Of a stretch of 64,000 bases of DNA, positions 11,640-22,600 are shown piece by piece. This DNA comes from Anthoceros angustus (taxonomy: Eukaryota > Streptophyta > Anthocerotopsida > Anthocerotales > Anthocerotaceae). The stretch spans positions 344,779 through 408,778 of the forward strand of contig MU008209.1 in assembly GCA_010909165.1 (NCBI GenBank). The letters run 5' to 3'. Numbering within the stretch: position 1 is the stretch's first letter; each line of letters starts with the position of its first letter. The notes beneath the pieces are model-generated. The model was not told where the DNA came from. It worked only from the letters and a program-made list of their open reading frames with translations, and ran no database searches. Made by a program: the position numbers and the translations under genes.

Positions 11640-13209
11640 GTCATATGGCTTAGTGGCTCCATGAATGCTCTCAAGTTGAGGTGAATTTGTAGGCCATAAT
11701 TCATCTTTTGCCTTTGCAGACCTCGATCCTGCCTCGAGAAATGGCATTCCGTTTTGGTACTAACTATTTAGTGGCCACCGCCGCCATGGCCCCTTACCTT
11801 CTTTGTTGAACTAACTAAGTTCATCGAGGTGCATAAGATCCGACAAAAAATCATTTTTTCGTAAAAGCAAGATCATAGATCAGCTGCCACAAGCCATGGA
11901 ACGGAAAGATCCTTCGATCCCCTCATAACCATACTAGTTCGGCCTTGGTTTAGTGAGACCATGGTGAAACGGGGCACTGATCCCCTCATGGCGCTGCTTA
12001 TTCACCTCGCCATTGCTTGCAAGCAATGCTCAGATCCCTAGGCCATTGCTTGCAAGCAATGCTTGCATCCCTGGGGTAGTGGACGGGATTGGCTGTTTCC
12101 TCCGTCATCGAGTTGACTCCAGAACCCGAATCTAATGGTAGGATGTTTCACTTCTTTAAATTAGCCGGTTTTAGGAGCATCGGACTTAGCCCCGTTTTGG
12201 TAGCATGGTGGTTGTGCTTCAGGCTCTCCCCTATCATGTTTGCTTAACGAGAAGAGCAGTGGAAGTTGGAAACCAGATGAAGATGCTTCTCTTTGTGGGC
12301 ATTGCCAGTTCTGCTGAAAACAGCTAGGAAATTGTTGATGGATAGTCGAGGTGGGTTTCAAAGGTTCGAACCACATGCTGGTGTAGATCCAAGTATGTTG
12401 CTGTGGAGGTAGAAAAGGCGGTCCGATTTTTATAAAAATCGGACCGCCTTTCTCCTACCTCCAAATAGCAACATACTTGGATCTACACCAGCATGTGGTT
12501 CGAACCTTTGAAACCCACCTCGACTATCCATCAACAATTTCCTATTTGTTTCATTGAGTAATGCCCACAAAGAAGCGTCTTCATCGGTTTCCAACACTTT
12601 GCTCTTCTAAGCCAAAACATGATAGGGAGGCACAGGCACAACCACCATGCTACCAAAACGGGCTAAGTCCGATGCTCCTAAAACCGGCTAATTTAAAGAA
12701 GTGACATCCTACCATTAGATTAAGATTGAGTCAACTTCGATAGCGGAGAAAAGCAGTAATCCGTCCACTACCCGGGATGCATTGCTTAAAGCAATGGCCT
12801 GAGATCTGACATTGCTTGCAAGCAATGGCGTGGTGAATAAGCGGCGCCATGGGGATCGGGATGCCCGTTTCACCATGGTCTCCACTAAACAAGTAGAACT
12901 AGTATGGACATGGGGATCGAAGGATCTTTCCGTTCCATGGCTTGTGGCAACGGCTGATCTATGATCTTGCTTTTCGAAAAAATGATTTTTTTGTCGAGAT
13001 CTTATGCACCTCGATGAACTTAGTTAGTTCAACAAAAAGAAGGTAAAGGCCATGGCGGTGGCCACTAAATAGTTAGTACCAGGCGGAATGCCATTTCGAG
13101 GCGAGATGCGAGAGGTCTGCAAAAGGCAAGATGAATTATGGCCTACAATTCACCTCCAACTTGTAGAGCATTCATGGAGCCACTAAGCCATATGACAACC
13201 GCTACTCTA
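11640..13209. repeat. giant palindrome (inverted Y arms, no spacer)
   Basis: The centre lies between 12431 and 12432, inside a perfect inner palindrome whose left arm is 'aaaggcggtccgattttta'. Outward from it, the left arm (about 12431 down to 11640) and the right arm (12432-13209) are inverted copies of about 780 bp each. Similarity is high by eye, roughly 90%, with scattered indels. Landmarks in both arms are 'ggttcgaacc', 'aaaccggctaatttaaagaa', 'aagcaatgg' and 'gatctatgatcttgctttt'. With no spacer, the DNA could form a cruciform and its transcript a long hairpin. Confidence 0.85.
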
Positions 13210-14155
13210 ACCTTTGAGTACTGCAAGAGGTTGTTGGTTGTCTCTTCTCCCTTTGGATCTCTTGCACTCTTAGCTAAAGTCCATGGCTTTTGCGGCTTGT
13301 AGTGTAATGTTTCTTTAACTGCCTCAATGGTCATAGGATTTCGCCAAGGTTAGAAAGCGGTTGTCATATGGCTTAGTGGCTCCATGAATGCTCTACAAGT
13401 TGGAGGTGAATTTGTAGGCCATAATTCATCTTTGCCTTTTGCAGGACCTCTGCATCCTCGTCTCGAGAAATGGCATTCCAGCTTGGTACCAACTATTTAG
13501 TGGCCACTGCCGCCATGGCCCCTTACCTTCTTTTTGTTGAACTAACTAAGTTCATCGAGGTGCATAAGATCTGACAAAAAAAATCATTTTTTCAGAAAAA
13601 GCAAGATCATAGATCAGCTGCCACAAGCCATGGACTTAGCTAAAGTGCGAAGAGATCCAAAGGGAGAAGAGACAACCAACAACCTCTTGCCCGTACTCAA
13701 AAGGTTAGGAACCTTGGATGTAGGTGGATATGGACCTCGATCACAAAATGTGAGCGTCACGGGCCAAGATATGGAGCCGGAAAGAACCATATTTAGCCAA
13801 AAGCGAGATCATAGGGCACAAAGGCGTGGAGCTAGAAGTCATAAAGAACCCTAGCCTCATGCGCTCCTTTGCGCATAAGCATAATGCTCCCATGCTTTTC
13901 TACCTATTAGCAAAGGACCAGCCTTTGCCTAGGTAATGAGGCTTCGTTCAAGGCGAAATCCATGATCAAGTATCGCTAATGCGGCTGCTGGATACCTAAC
14001 GGCTGAGCATTCGATGAGAGATCAAGGATAAGCATAAAGTAACTTGGAATCTCAAGGCACGTGGAACTAGTTAAGAGAATTAAGGAGATAAGGATGTAAC
14101 ATTCACAATCTAGTGGGGCCAGGTGTAGCTTTCCCTACTAGAAAAATAAATCACA
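13210..14155. repeat. Y fragment (direct) joined to W-Y fragment (inverted)
   Basis: Positions 13210-13630 run in the same direction as Y copy 1. At 'aagccatgga' the sequence flips, and 13631-14155 is inverted Y, linker and W, ending 'gtgtagctttccctactag'. The flip string occurs in both orientations within Y, so the inversion lies exactly on an inverted microhomology. The W end lies immediately upstream of the CHMP1 promoter. Confidence 0.75.
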
Positions 14156-14159
14156 AAAA

Positions 14160-14635
14160 TGGCCAAGCATAGGACGGTTATTAACGAGCTAGGATGAAGT
14201 GCTTGGGTACTGTCTATAGATTATGTCAACGAGGTTTTCAATAAATTTTAGCAGTAAATTTGAATAGGATTCTTGAAACTTGCCTTTTAAGTAGGTTAAT
14301 ATCTTGGAAAGTCCGAAACTGGTCTCATAACGTTTCTATATATGCTTGAGGGCTGGGTCACCTCAGTGCGAGGCTATATAGAGTACTTGGTGCCAACTCC
14401 ACGCGTCCATTTCCAGTGGAGGAAGCTTCCGTTTAGGTCGAACAGGACACGCCCAGTAGATATGAAGCTGGATTAGGGCAGAATACTCGTCTGTCCCGCT
14501 TGCTTTGTAAGCTCTACGCCAAGAGGCAAGGCGATGCACGTCGGGTAGCGGGCAATTAGCTCCGGTGAAGGTGTGCAATTGGCTGGAGTTGGTGATCGCC
14601 AGCAGCTGGACGAGGGGCACAGTGTGTAGCTAGGC
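14160..14635 (+). promoter_or_regulatory. CHMP1 upstream region
   Basis: This is unique-looking sequence between the W repeat end and the CHMP1 ATG. A TATATAT run lies at about 14336-14344, roughly 300 bp before the ATG, and could be a TATA box with a long 5' UTR. The only other copy is the inverted one at 10935-11440. No element was verified experimentally. Confidence 0.45.
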
Positions 14636-15250
14636 ATGGGGGGAAGCCAAGAGAAACTGCTGGATCAGATTTTCCAACTCAAGTATACCTCCAAGAGTCT
14701 GGTAAGGCAGGCTAAGAAATGCGAGAAGGAGGAGAAGGGGGAAAAGTTGAAGGTGAAGAAGGCGATCGAGAAAGGCAACATGGATGGCGCACGAATCTAC
14801 GCTCAGAACGCTATCAGGAAGCACAACGAGCAGCTCAATTACCTGCGGCTTTCCTCCAGGTTGGACGCTGTCGTGGCCCGGCTAGGCACGCAGAGTAAGA
14901 TGCAGACCATCAGCAAGAGCATGTCGGGGATCGTGAAAGCTCTGGACAGTGCCCTGGCGGTTGGAAACATGCAAAAAATATCTCAGACCATGGACCAGTT
15001 TGAGAAGACTTTTGTGAACATGGAGGTTCAATCAGAGTTCGTGGAGACGGCCATGGCTGGAAGTACCAGCCTTTCCACTCCAGAGGATGAGGTGAACTCG
15101 CTCATGCAACAGGTGGCGGATGACTATGGACTGGAGGTTTCCGTTGGGCTGCCTCAAGCTGCTTCTCATGCTGTCCCAGCGAAGGAAACAGCATCCGTCT
15201 CTGAGGATGACTTGAGCCGGAGGCTGGCCGAATTGAAGAGTAGGGGCTGA
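14636..15250 (+). CDS. CHMP1: ESCRT-III subunit CHMP1 (VPS46/DID2 family)
   Basis: This is a complete, intronless ORF of 204 residues, close to the roughly 203 residues of Arabidopsis CHMP1. It starts [20 protein letters not shown] and has the basic, helical Snf7/ESCRT-III core ([35 protein letters not shown]). The middle carries conserved [15 protein letters not shown] and [14 protein letters not shown]. The C-terminus ends [14 protein letters not shown], which fits a MIT-interacting motif that recruits VPS4 and LIP5. In the family, CHMP1 acts on multivesicular bodies in sorting membrane cargo, and in plants also in plastid protein turnover. The frame is undamaged, although fragments of this gene litter the repeats to its left. 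Absence of introns could reflect retroposition or lineage-specific intron loss. Confidence 0.97.
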   Translation: MGGSQEKLLDQIFQLKYTSKSLVRQAKKCEKEEKGEKLKVKKAIEKGNMDGARIYAQNAIRKHNEQLNYLRLSSRLDAVVARLGTQSKMQTISKSMSGIVKALDSALAVGNMQKISQTMDQFEKTFVNMEVQSEFVETAMAGSTSLSTPEDEVNSLMQQVADDYGLEVSVGLPQAASHAVPAKETASVSEDDLSRRLAELKSRG

Positions 15251-16630
15251 TGTCCTGCCTCCTGGCCTTTTGTGGCTACCTATGCTGGAGGGAAGATGTT
15301 AAACACAATGTCTAACTACCTACTGCTTAGGTTTCGTTACCTAGGCTTGTATGTACACATCCATCTGTTATACTTATATTATATTAGTACTGTGCCTCCT
15401 TTGTATATATGTATCGTATGTATATAGCGTCAAGACTTGTTTATATAGTAATGTATGTGTGTACTAACCCTTACGTCACTCTCATACCTTGCATATATAA
15501 GTGTTTGATTTTTATTGACATTAATTGGAATTTTGGGCATTCAAGCGTCCTCTATCCCTTTATCGGTGGCTTTGTTGCCAGCAGTGCAATTAACTGTCTA
15601 CAAACGTATCGTCTTCCAGGTGGCAGCCAAAACCGAGAAATTTCTCCACGACGGTGCACCGCCGGCCTGCTCCATGTTGAGGCGGTTGCCTCCTCGCGTT
15701 TGGTCTGTGTCTGCGAAGAACATGCCAGGTAGATAGGCATCTCTTGCTCTGGTTGCAAGCTGTTCTCCGCAAAGCACAGAAGCGGGAACCCACGCCTTAC
15801 CCTTGTCGCCACGGATGAAGTCCTACGTCTGCTGCTTTGTTGTTGCCCCTCTGTCTGTGGCTTGCTTGCAAGCAGATATCTGCCTGTCCACTCGCTGCTT
15901 GTCGTCCAAGTAGGCGCATTGGAGCTACTGACCAGCTGAGGTGGATGACTGAACTGAGGTTCCAAGCGGAACAAGGTTCTTGTAGCAGTCACGGTTGAAC
16001 AGGTAGGCGCATACAGAGTTCTCCTTACTGCTTGTCAGCCTGCCTGGAGTCTTTGGTTTCAGGTGTGAAGGGTTTCAGACCGATGATTCCACTTGCTTTG
16101 TAATGCCACTGGCTCTGCTGATTGCAGCTGTATGGAGGTCTCTCTAGTGGATTGATTTCTTGATCTGCAGCGATCAGGGATCCTGATATCCTGGCTTGAA
16201 AGCAGAGGCTGATGACTTGTGATGAGTTGGTCTCGTCCGCTCGATGTAGAGTACGGCATCAATTTTCGGTGGTGAAACCTTGTAGGTGAAAGTCTTTGAC
16301 AGGGAGTTCAATCCATGGTTCAACGCCGTCGTCTGAAGGGCCACTGTGCAGCCGGTCTAGTGAGTCCAGTTTTTGGTTTGCATTTGGATCCGGTTAAGGA
16401 CTGTGGGCTTAATTCAGCTAGCAACGCTTGATTGCACGAGCTAACGTGTGGAAGACGAGCCTCGGTTATGCCGAATACTTACATAGATATGTGGTGCCTA
16501 GAATTTGCCGCCTCAACGAACCACTGAGGTCTTTATCTGTGGGCACATCAACAGAGTTCTAATAGATTCCAGCAAGTATTATCGTACCTGAATGAAAGGC
16601 CTCAAGGCCGATGCCGTTTCCCAGTCACTT
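15251..16630. other. CHMP1 3' flank and unassigned DNA
   Basis: Positions 15251-15640 are AT-rich, probably 3' UTR and flank, and are related to block X in inverted orientation (see 4080-4390). From 15640 to 16630 I see no convincing gene. The 146-codon open frame on the minus strand (15552-15992) starts at GTG, spans the repeat boundary and matches no family I know. Exon 1 of the downstream At4g08330-like gene may lie here but could not be located. Confidence 0.4.
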
Positions 16631-16798
16631 AGGTTTTTAGCTGCCATGACCTCGGAACCTCAGAGGAGTCAGAACGTAGAGCCTTTGCGCAGAGGTCTTC
16701 ACATTCTCTCGAATAGGTTTTTAGCTGCCATGACCTCGGAACCTCAGAGGAGTCAGAACGTAGAGCCTTTGCGCACAGGTCGTCACATTCTCTCGAAT
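16631..16798. repeat. 84-bp direct tandem repeat, two units
   Basis: Units 16631-16714 and 16715-16798 start 'aggtttttagctgccatgac' and differ at only two positions that I can see. The second unit runs into the start of the 1.44-kb duplication. Confidence 0.9.
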
Positions 16799-17235
16799 GT
16801 CTAGGGTTCACGTCCTTATGTACGAAGACTGTCCTCTTGTAGAGTGAAGTTTTTTCTCGTTCGGTGCATCTATTTGGGTAATATGTATTTGAAGTAGTAG
16901 GCGGTGCTTACTATGATTTGCGGGCCGCAGGTCGCTTCGGATTACTTGGAGTTGCTATGTATGATTTATTTATGTTGGTCCGTATGGGTGACGCAGGTCG
17001 CTGCCAGCATCGGATCTTGTTCTCTTGTTTGGGCACGTCCTTCCTATCATGTCGACCAGAGAAGTCTTCTACAGGTGTTTATCTACTCAAGGAGCTGTTC
17101 GTGTACCTCCGCTGGATTTGTCTCTGATCCTTTCTTCTTGTTGAGATCATGCGCTTTTAGGCATCCACCGATAAAAAGTAGAGCACCATTGGGTCTCTGA
17201 CTGTGTTCATTGCATTAACTGTTCGCGTTTCGCAG

Positions 17236-17583
17236 CTGTGGTTCTTGTGGATATCCCTTGAAGCTGAACTCGTCCCACCGCACGACGCTGCACGTTGGAT
17301 CAAAATTCTTAGGCAGCAGTAAGAAGGAGAACATTGTATTTGTGGCAATTGATGAAACTCGCTTCAAGCAAGTTGAAGAGGTCAAATGTGGTCCTTATTT
17401 TGATGGCAAGGGATCCTGGGCATCAACAGAGTGAGGACTAAACTTTTGTGACAGTGCGATGCTGTTATCGGGCACTGTTATGAGACGTTTGCAGGCTCTG
17501 CTGATAAGAAAAATCCAGCTTCGGCTACTAAGAAAATTGTCGTGAGGATAAAGGCCTTGCAACCAGACCAGGAAACTGAGTGA
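17236..17583 (+). pseudogene. At4g08330-like zinc-ribbon gene, copy 1, frame broken
   Basis: This is the same exon as the intact copy at 18674-19025, after a 'tttcgcag' splice acceptor. It reads CGSCGYPLKLNSSHRTT and then VAIDETRFKQVEEVKCGPYF in frame. Near 17415-17452 it loses bases relative to copy 2: one G in GGGG, then 'ct' and 'gg' in the CGQC region. The second half is therefore read in the wrong frame up to the final VVRIKALQPDQETE. It may be a decayed duplicate or an unpolished assembly copy. Confidence 0.75.
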
Positions 17584-18673
17584 CTTATGGATAGTAAATT
17601 ATGTTTCTGGGCTTGCTAATGATGTGTTGCTTTTCAGGACGGACGACGGACTATGAGCTCGGGTGTCGTTGAAGTGGAGGTCAGGCGCTTCAAAGACCTA
17701 TTGGTTTGTCACTCGTCCAAGGATTGTGTTGGCCCCATCATTGTTGGGGCCACTTGCGCAACAGATTGTCCTACCATTTCAGGTATTCTCGGGGCAGGCT
17801 GATGACGGTTACATGGAATGGTGTTTGCATCCCACACGGTGTATCTCTGAACTGGGGAAAATTGCGGAGGATTGCCAGGATGCAGCGCATGGACAGCAGG
17901 GTCAGTTTGATCAAGAGTACAGGATTTATTATTTGACAGGTTTCATATGTATTATAGGAAAATGACACAGGACCATTCGAACTCAGGAAAAGATTTTCCT
18001 ATTACTGTGTCAAGCCAATGTAGCTGACGGAGCTGTTACATGTAATAGTCTGTGAGCTCGTCCAAAAATTGTGCTGAGCGACGACCTCTAGTACAATTGG
18101 TAAAGTTTTCGCCAAAGACCTTTTATTCTCCTGTTCCGCTATGTTTCGATAGCAAACCAACATTCTCTCATATGCATGCAGCAACTTCTCATAACCTATC
18201 TCAGTGTTAGGAAGGTTTGCTGTCATTCTCTCGAATGTCTAGGGTTCACGTCCTTATGTACGAAGACTGTCCTCTTGTAGAGTGAAGTTTTTTCTCGTTC
18301 GGTGCATCTATTTGGGTAATATGTATTTGAAGTAGTAGGCGGTGCTTACTATGATTTGCGGGCCGCAGGTCGCTTCGGATTACTTGGAGTTGCTATGTAT
18401 GATTTATTTATGTTGGTCCGTATGGGTGACGCAGGTCGCTGCCAGCATCGGATCTTGTTCTCTTGTTTGGGCACGTCCTTCCTATCATGTCGACCAGAGA
18501 AGTCTTCTACAGGTGTTTATCTACTCAAGGAGCTGTTCGTGTACCTCCGCTGGATTTGTCTCTGATCCTTTCTTCTTGTTGAGATCATGCGCTTTTAGGC
18601 ATCCACCGATAAAAAGTAGAGCACCATTGGGTCTCTGACTGTGTTCATTGCATTAACTGTTCGCGTTTCGCAG

Positions 18674-19025
18674 CTGTGGTTCTTGTGGATATCCCTTGAA
18701 GCTGAACTCGTCCCACCGCACGACGCTGCACGTTGGATCAAAATTCTTAGGCAGCAGTAAGAAGGAGAACATTGTATTTGTGGCAATTGATGAAACTCGC
18801 TTCAAGCAAGTTGAAGAGGTCAAATGTGGTCCTTATTTTGATGGCAAGGGATCCTGGGGCATCAACAGAGTGAGGACTAAACTTCTTTGTGGACAGTGCG
18901 ATGCTGTTATCGGGCACTGTTATGAGACGTTTGCAGGCTCTGCTGATAAGAAAAATCCAGCTTCGGCTACTAAGAAAATTGTCGTGAGGATAAAGGCCTT
19001 GCAACCAGACCAGGAAACTGAGTGA
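18674..19025 (+). CDS. At4g08330-like chloroplast zinc-ribbon protein, copy 2 (3' exon)
   Basis: The last coding exon follows a 'tttcgcag' acceptor and encodes about 117 residues from CGSCGYPLKLNSSHRTT to a terminal KALQPDQETE and TGA. From memory it resembles Arabidopsis At4g08330, a small uncharacterised chloroplast protein. Shared features are the opening CxxCGYPLNLSSSNR-like motif, a central DETRFxQVxEVxC segment, SWGxxRxRTKLLCxxC with the second CxxC, and a C-terminal VVRIKALQP. The paired CxxC motifs suggest a zinc ribbon; no function is established. Exon 1, with the start codon and probable transit peptide, was not found. The intron upstream contains no obvious start. Confidence 0.8.
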
Positions 19026-19653
19026 CTTATGTGGATAGTAAATTATGTTTCTGGGCTTGCTAATGATGTGTTGCTTTTCGGGACGGACGACGGACTATGA
19101 GCTCGGGTGTCGTTGAAGTGGAGGTCAGGCGCTTCAAAGACCTATTGGTTTGTCACTCGTCCAAGGATTGTGTTGGCCCCATCATTGTTGGGGCCACTTG
19201 CGCAACAGATTGTCCTACCATTTCAGGTATTCTCGGGGCAGGCTGATGACGGTTACATGGAATGGTGTTTGCATCCCACACGGTGTATCTCTGAACTGGG
19301 GAAAATTGCGGAGGATTGCCAGGATGCAGCGCATGGACAGCAGGGTCAGTTTGATCAAGAGTACAGGATTTATTATTTGACAGGTTTCATATGTATTATA
19401 GGAAAATGACACAGGACCATTCGAACTCAGGAAAAAGATTTTCCTATTACTGTGTCAAGCCAATGTAGCTGACGGAGCTGTTACATGTAATAGTCTGTGA
19501 GCTCGTCCAAAAAAATTGTGCTGAGCGACGACCTCTAGTACAATTGGTAAAGTTTTCGCCAAAGACCTTTTATTCTCCTGTTCCGCTATGTTTCGATAGC
19601 AAACCAACATTCTCTCATATGCATGCAGCAACTTCTCATAACCTATCTCAGTG

Positions 19654-22600
19654 TTAGGAAGGTTTGCTGTCATTCTCGTTGTCTAGAGGAACAGTGTCTT
19701 CCCGCAGCAAGATCCGAAGAGCACGAGCCCCGATTCTGCTGAGCAAACCCTGCCCTATCTCTGTAGCCATTTGTGAGAAACCTGGAGAATCTGTCAACCG
19801 CTGAATCTCTGGGACCACTTGATCCACTTGCTGCCTCATGTTGTCGACGGTGGAATTTACGGACGTGATAACATCTGAAGCCACCTCCCAAGGAGCCTTC
19901 CAACGCTGTCTTTCCGGGGCATTCTGCTCCGAGGGTTTTATCACTGTCTTCCTCAGCAACGACAGCTGCTCAAGGGCCTGCCGATCTGCTCTCCTTACAG
20001 GTAGAGCCCTGTCCAGCATACTTTCCACCTCCTGTTGCGATGCTGACAAGGAGGTTGCAATGGAAGAGGCAGCTGCACGAGCTGCATTCACACCCACTGC
20101 ATCTATAATCCGTACGAGGTCGTTCACCAAGGCATTCCGCATTCCATAAGCCTGTCTTTCAGACACAGTCCAGTGCAACAGAGTCCACAGCTGCTCTTGC
20201 TTGATACCTCCCTGTTGTTTATCTCCTTGTTGGACCAGATCGTCAAGCCGGTTCCATCTGCCAGCCGCAAGAGTTGGTCCACCCGTGAGATGAGAATTTG
20301 CAAAGACGCAGCAGCGAGAGGGGGCCACCATGAATGGGGAAGAAATGAAATAGCAAAACACGACTGTGGTGAAGTGAGGCTACACCTGAAAGATCCGTCT
20401 TTGATCAAGAGCTCTTGAAGAGATGATCTCAACTCGCTAGCATCATCTGTTAACAACCTCTTTGCCACATACGGGTATGCCTTGGCGATAAGCTGTAGCA
20501 TGTAAGTCCGGCTTAGATGCTGAGAATGAGCATAACGAACTCTTCAAACTAACCTGGTTCAATGACATACCCTGTAGTCCGGATCAGCCTTCATGGCAAT
20601 GCCTTCAAGCACAGTTAACGTTCGGGCGATCAGTGCATAGTAAGGAGGCACTTGGAACGGGTACTTGAACAACACGTCGCCGAGGCCGTCAATGATGGCC
20701 TGTCGACACAAACACCATGCCATTCCAGTCACTGCTCAAGTGAATCTGTCAAGGGACTAGAAAACGACAGGCAGAAGCTGAGCTTAGTTACCTTGAAATT
20801 TAGTTCAGAGACCGTCTTAGACAGGACTTCATCAAAAAATTGTGCTAGCTCTGGCACAAGGCGTGACACATCTGTGCTCTGGAAGGTACAAAAGAGGTAG
20901 AAGGACAGCCTAAGCCATTGGTACCAAGGATGAACAGGCATGCCAGAGGGCCATGAGCCGAGTGAAGGAGACCGGAGAACAACAAGTGGAACAGGCTCAA
21001 TCTTTGGAGCTCACCGGTGTTAAGAAGCCCAGTTTGTAGTAGTCCTTGGCCATTGCTTCATACTCTCGATTAACCAAGTGCACTATATGCTCCATGATGC
21101 CATACCTGAAAGCAAGGAAGCCAGCAGAAAAGATAACCTGAAGGCTGATCTTCTGTGGAATCAGGAACTAGAACAATGCACATTGCGATGCATGCCGTCC
21201 TCACCTTGCAGTCTGAGGTGCCTCACTCATCATCCCAAAGTCTAGGTACACAAGGTCCCCTGACCTTGTCACTAGGATGTTCCCAGGATGTGGATCGGCA
21301 TGAAAGTAACCTGCACAAGTATAGGACCTTACTCAGAGCTCATAACACTGTCAGTGGACCCGTCCAGTACGATTGGCAGCTTCAGATAATGATCACCCAG
21401 CACTGATGGCACTCACCATGTCCAAGCAGTTGATGCATGGTACAATCCACACCGAGATTTACAAAATCAACTACCCGATGGCCATATGTTTGCATTCCTG
21501 CTCTATCAGTTAGCTTCACGCCCTCTATCCACTCCATAGTTAAAACCCGCCTTGTGCTGTGATAGCAGACAAAATCAGCTTAAAAACTGAGCCGATGGGA
21601 TGGAAGGCGAAACGCAGATAACCAGCATTTCTCTCAATACGAATGCCGTTAACAAAGTTCGAATACTTACGTGTACTTCCAGAAAACTTTAGGAACGCGG
21701 ATGTGTGGAAGTGACCCATACAGCTCCTGAAACCGCTCAGAATTTTGGCCTTCCTGTTCATTCCAGGCAAGCTTTATATACTTCAGGATGACATCTCTGC
21801 AATCGTGGCATTCTGTGATGGCCCCTTGGAAGCATGCTCCTAACCTTTACATAGTCCAATTCTCCAAAGAGTCGACTTGCAAATTCATCGACAACTGGTA
21901 CAAGAGGAGATGTCCCCATTTTTTTGGTCTTGTCCATCCATGACGCTAACTTGCGCACTGAAATGCCACCAGACGTTCTGTCGGACATAAATCGTATAGA
22001 TTGCTTCATCCTACTCAGATGATATGGTGCATATGCTCACCTAAGAGCATGTCCATAGCATCCAACTCAGATGATATGGTGCGTATGCTCACCTAAGAAC
22101 ATGTCCATGGCAATGTTGTCACCAATCCCTGGTCTCTGCACCTGCCACAAGACACGAACTTGGTTAGCAGAAGATGTTTGAAATAAAATAAACCACTCAG
22201 GAGGAGCTGAGCAGGCATTTGTCGCTAGCAATGACACTGCCTGCCGTCAGCACTTGCTTCTCTTTCCCGTACCTTAACAGCTACCCACTCTCCAGTAGAC
22301 TTCAGCCGCCCTCTGTAGACCTGCAGGATGTATGCTTGTTAGAATTCATTGTCTTAATGTTTCAACTAAAGTTCGATCAACAGGAGTAGTGCTGGAGACC
22401 CACCTGACCCAAACTTGCAGCCGCAACCGGCTCAGGTGACAACTCCAAGAACAACTTTTCCACCTACATGCATACTCAAACTTGGTCAACAGCACTGACC
22501 ACCTTAGAAACTTAGTCATCCACAGGCATCTGAAGAATCCATGAATCCAATCGAAGGTAGACACGTACAGGTGCTCCAAGCTCTTCTTCTATCAATGCGT

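Larger units (their letters stand above)
16786..19670. repeat. 1.44-kb tandem duplication
   Basis: Copy 1 spans about 16786-18223 and copy 2 about 18224-19670. They are nearly identical but copy 1 is about 9 bp shorter. Differences are small indels, for example 'cctgggcatc' against 'cctggggcatc', 'aaacttttgtgacag' against 'aaacttctttgtggacag', and different A-run lengths near 18063 and 19509. The boundary string 'cattctc' occurs at both ends and at the junction. Each copy holds the zinc-ribbon gene exon and the last few codons of the ABC1K gene. It may be a recent real duplication or an assembly duplication. Confidence 0.92.

Noticed and set aside
12355-12385. 'ggttcgaacc' resembling a tRNA T-arm
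   Set aside because: No acceptor stem, D-arm or anticodon arm surrounds it; it is a palindromic string within the Y-associated arm.
15552-15992. 146-codon minus-strand frame beside CHMP1
   Set aside because: GTG start, crosses the repeat-related flank, no family resemblance and no splice-site support.
17663-17965. 100-codon frame downstream of the zinc-ribbon exon, also at 19107-19409
   Set aside because: It sits in the probable 3' UTR, starts at a non-ATG codon and has no homology I can recognise. Its conservation between copies only reflects the recent duplication.
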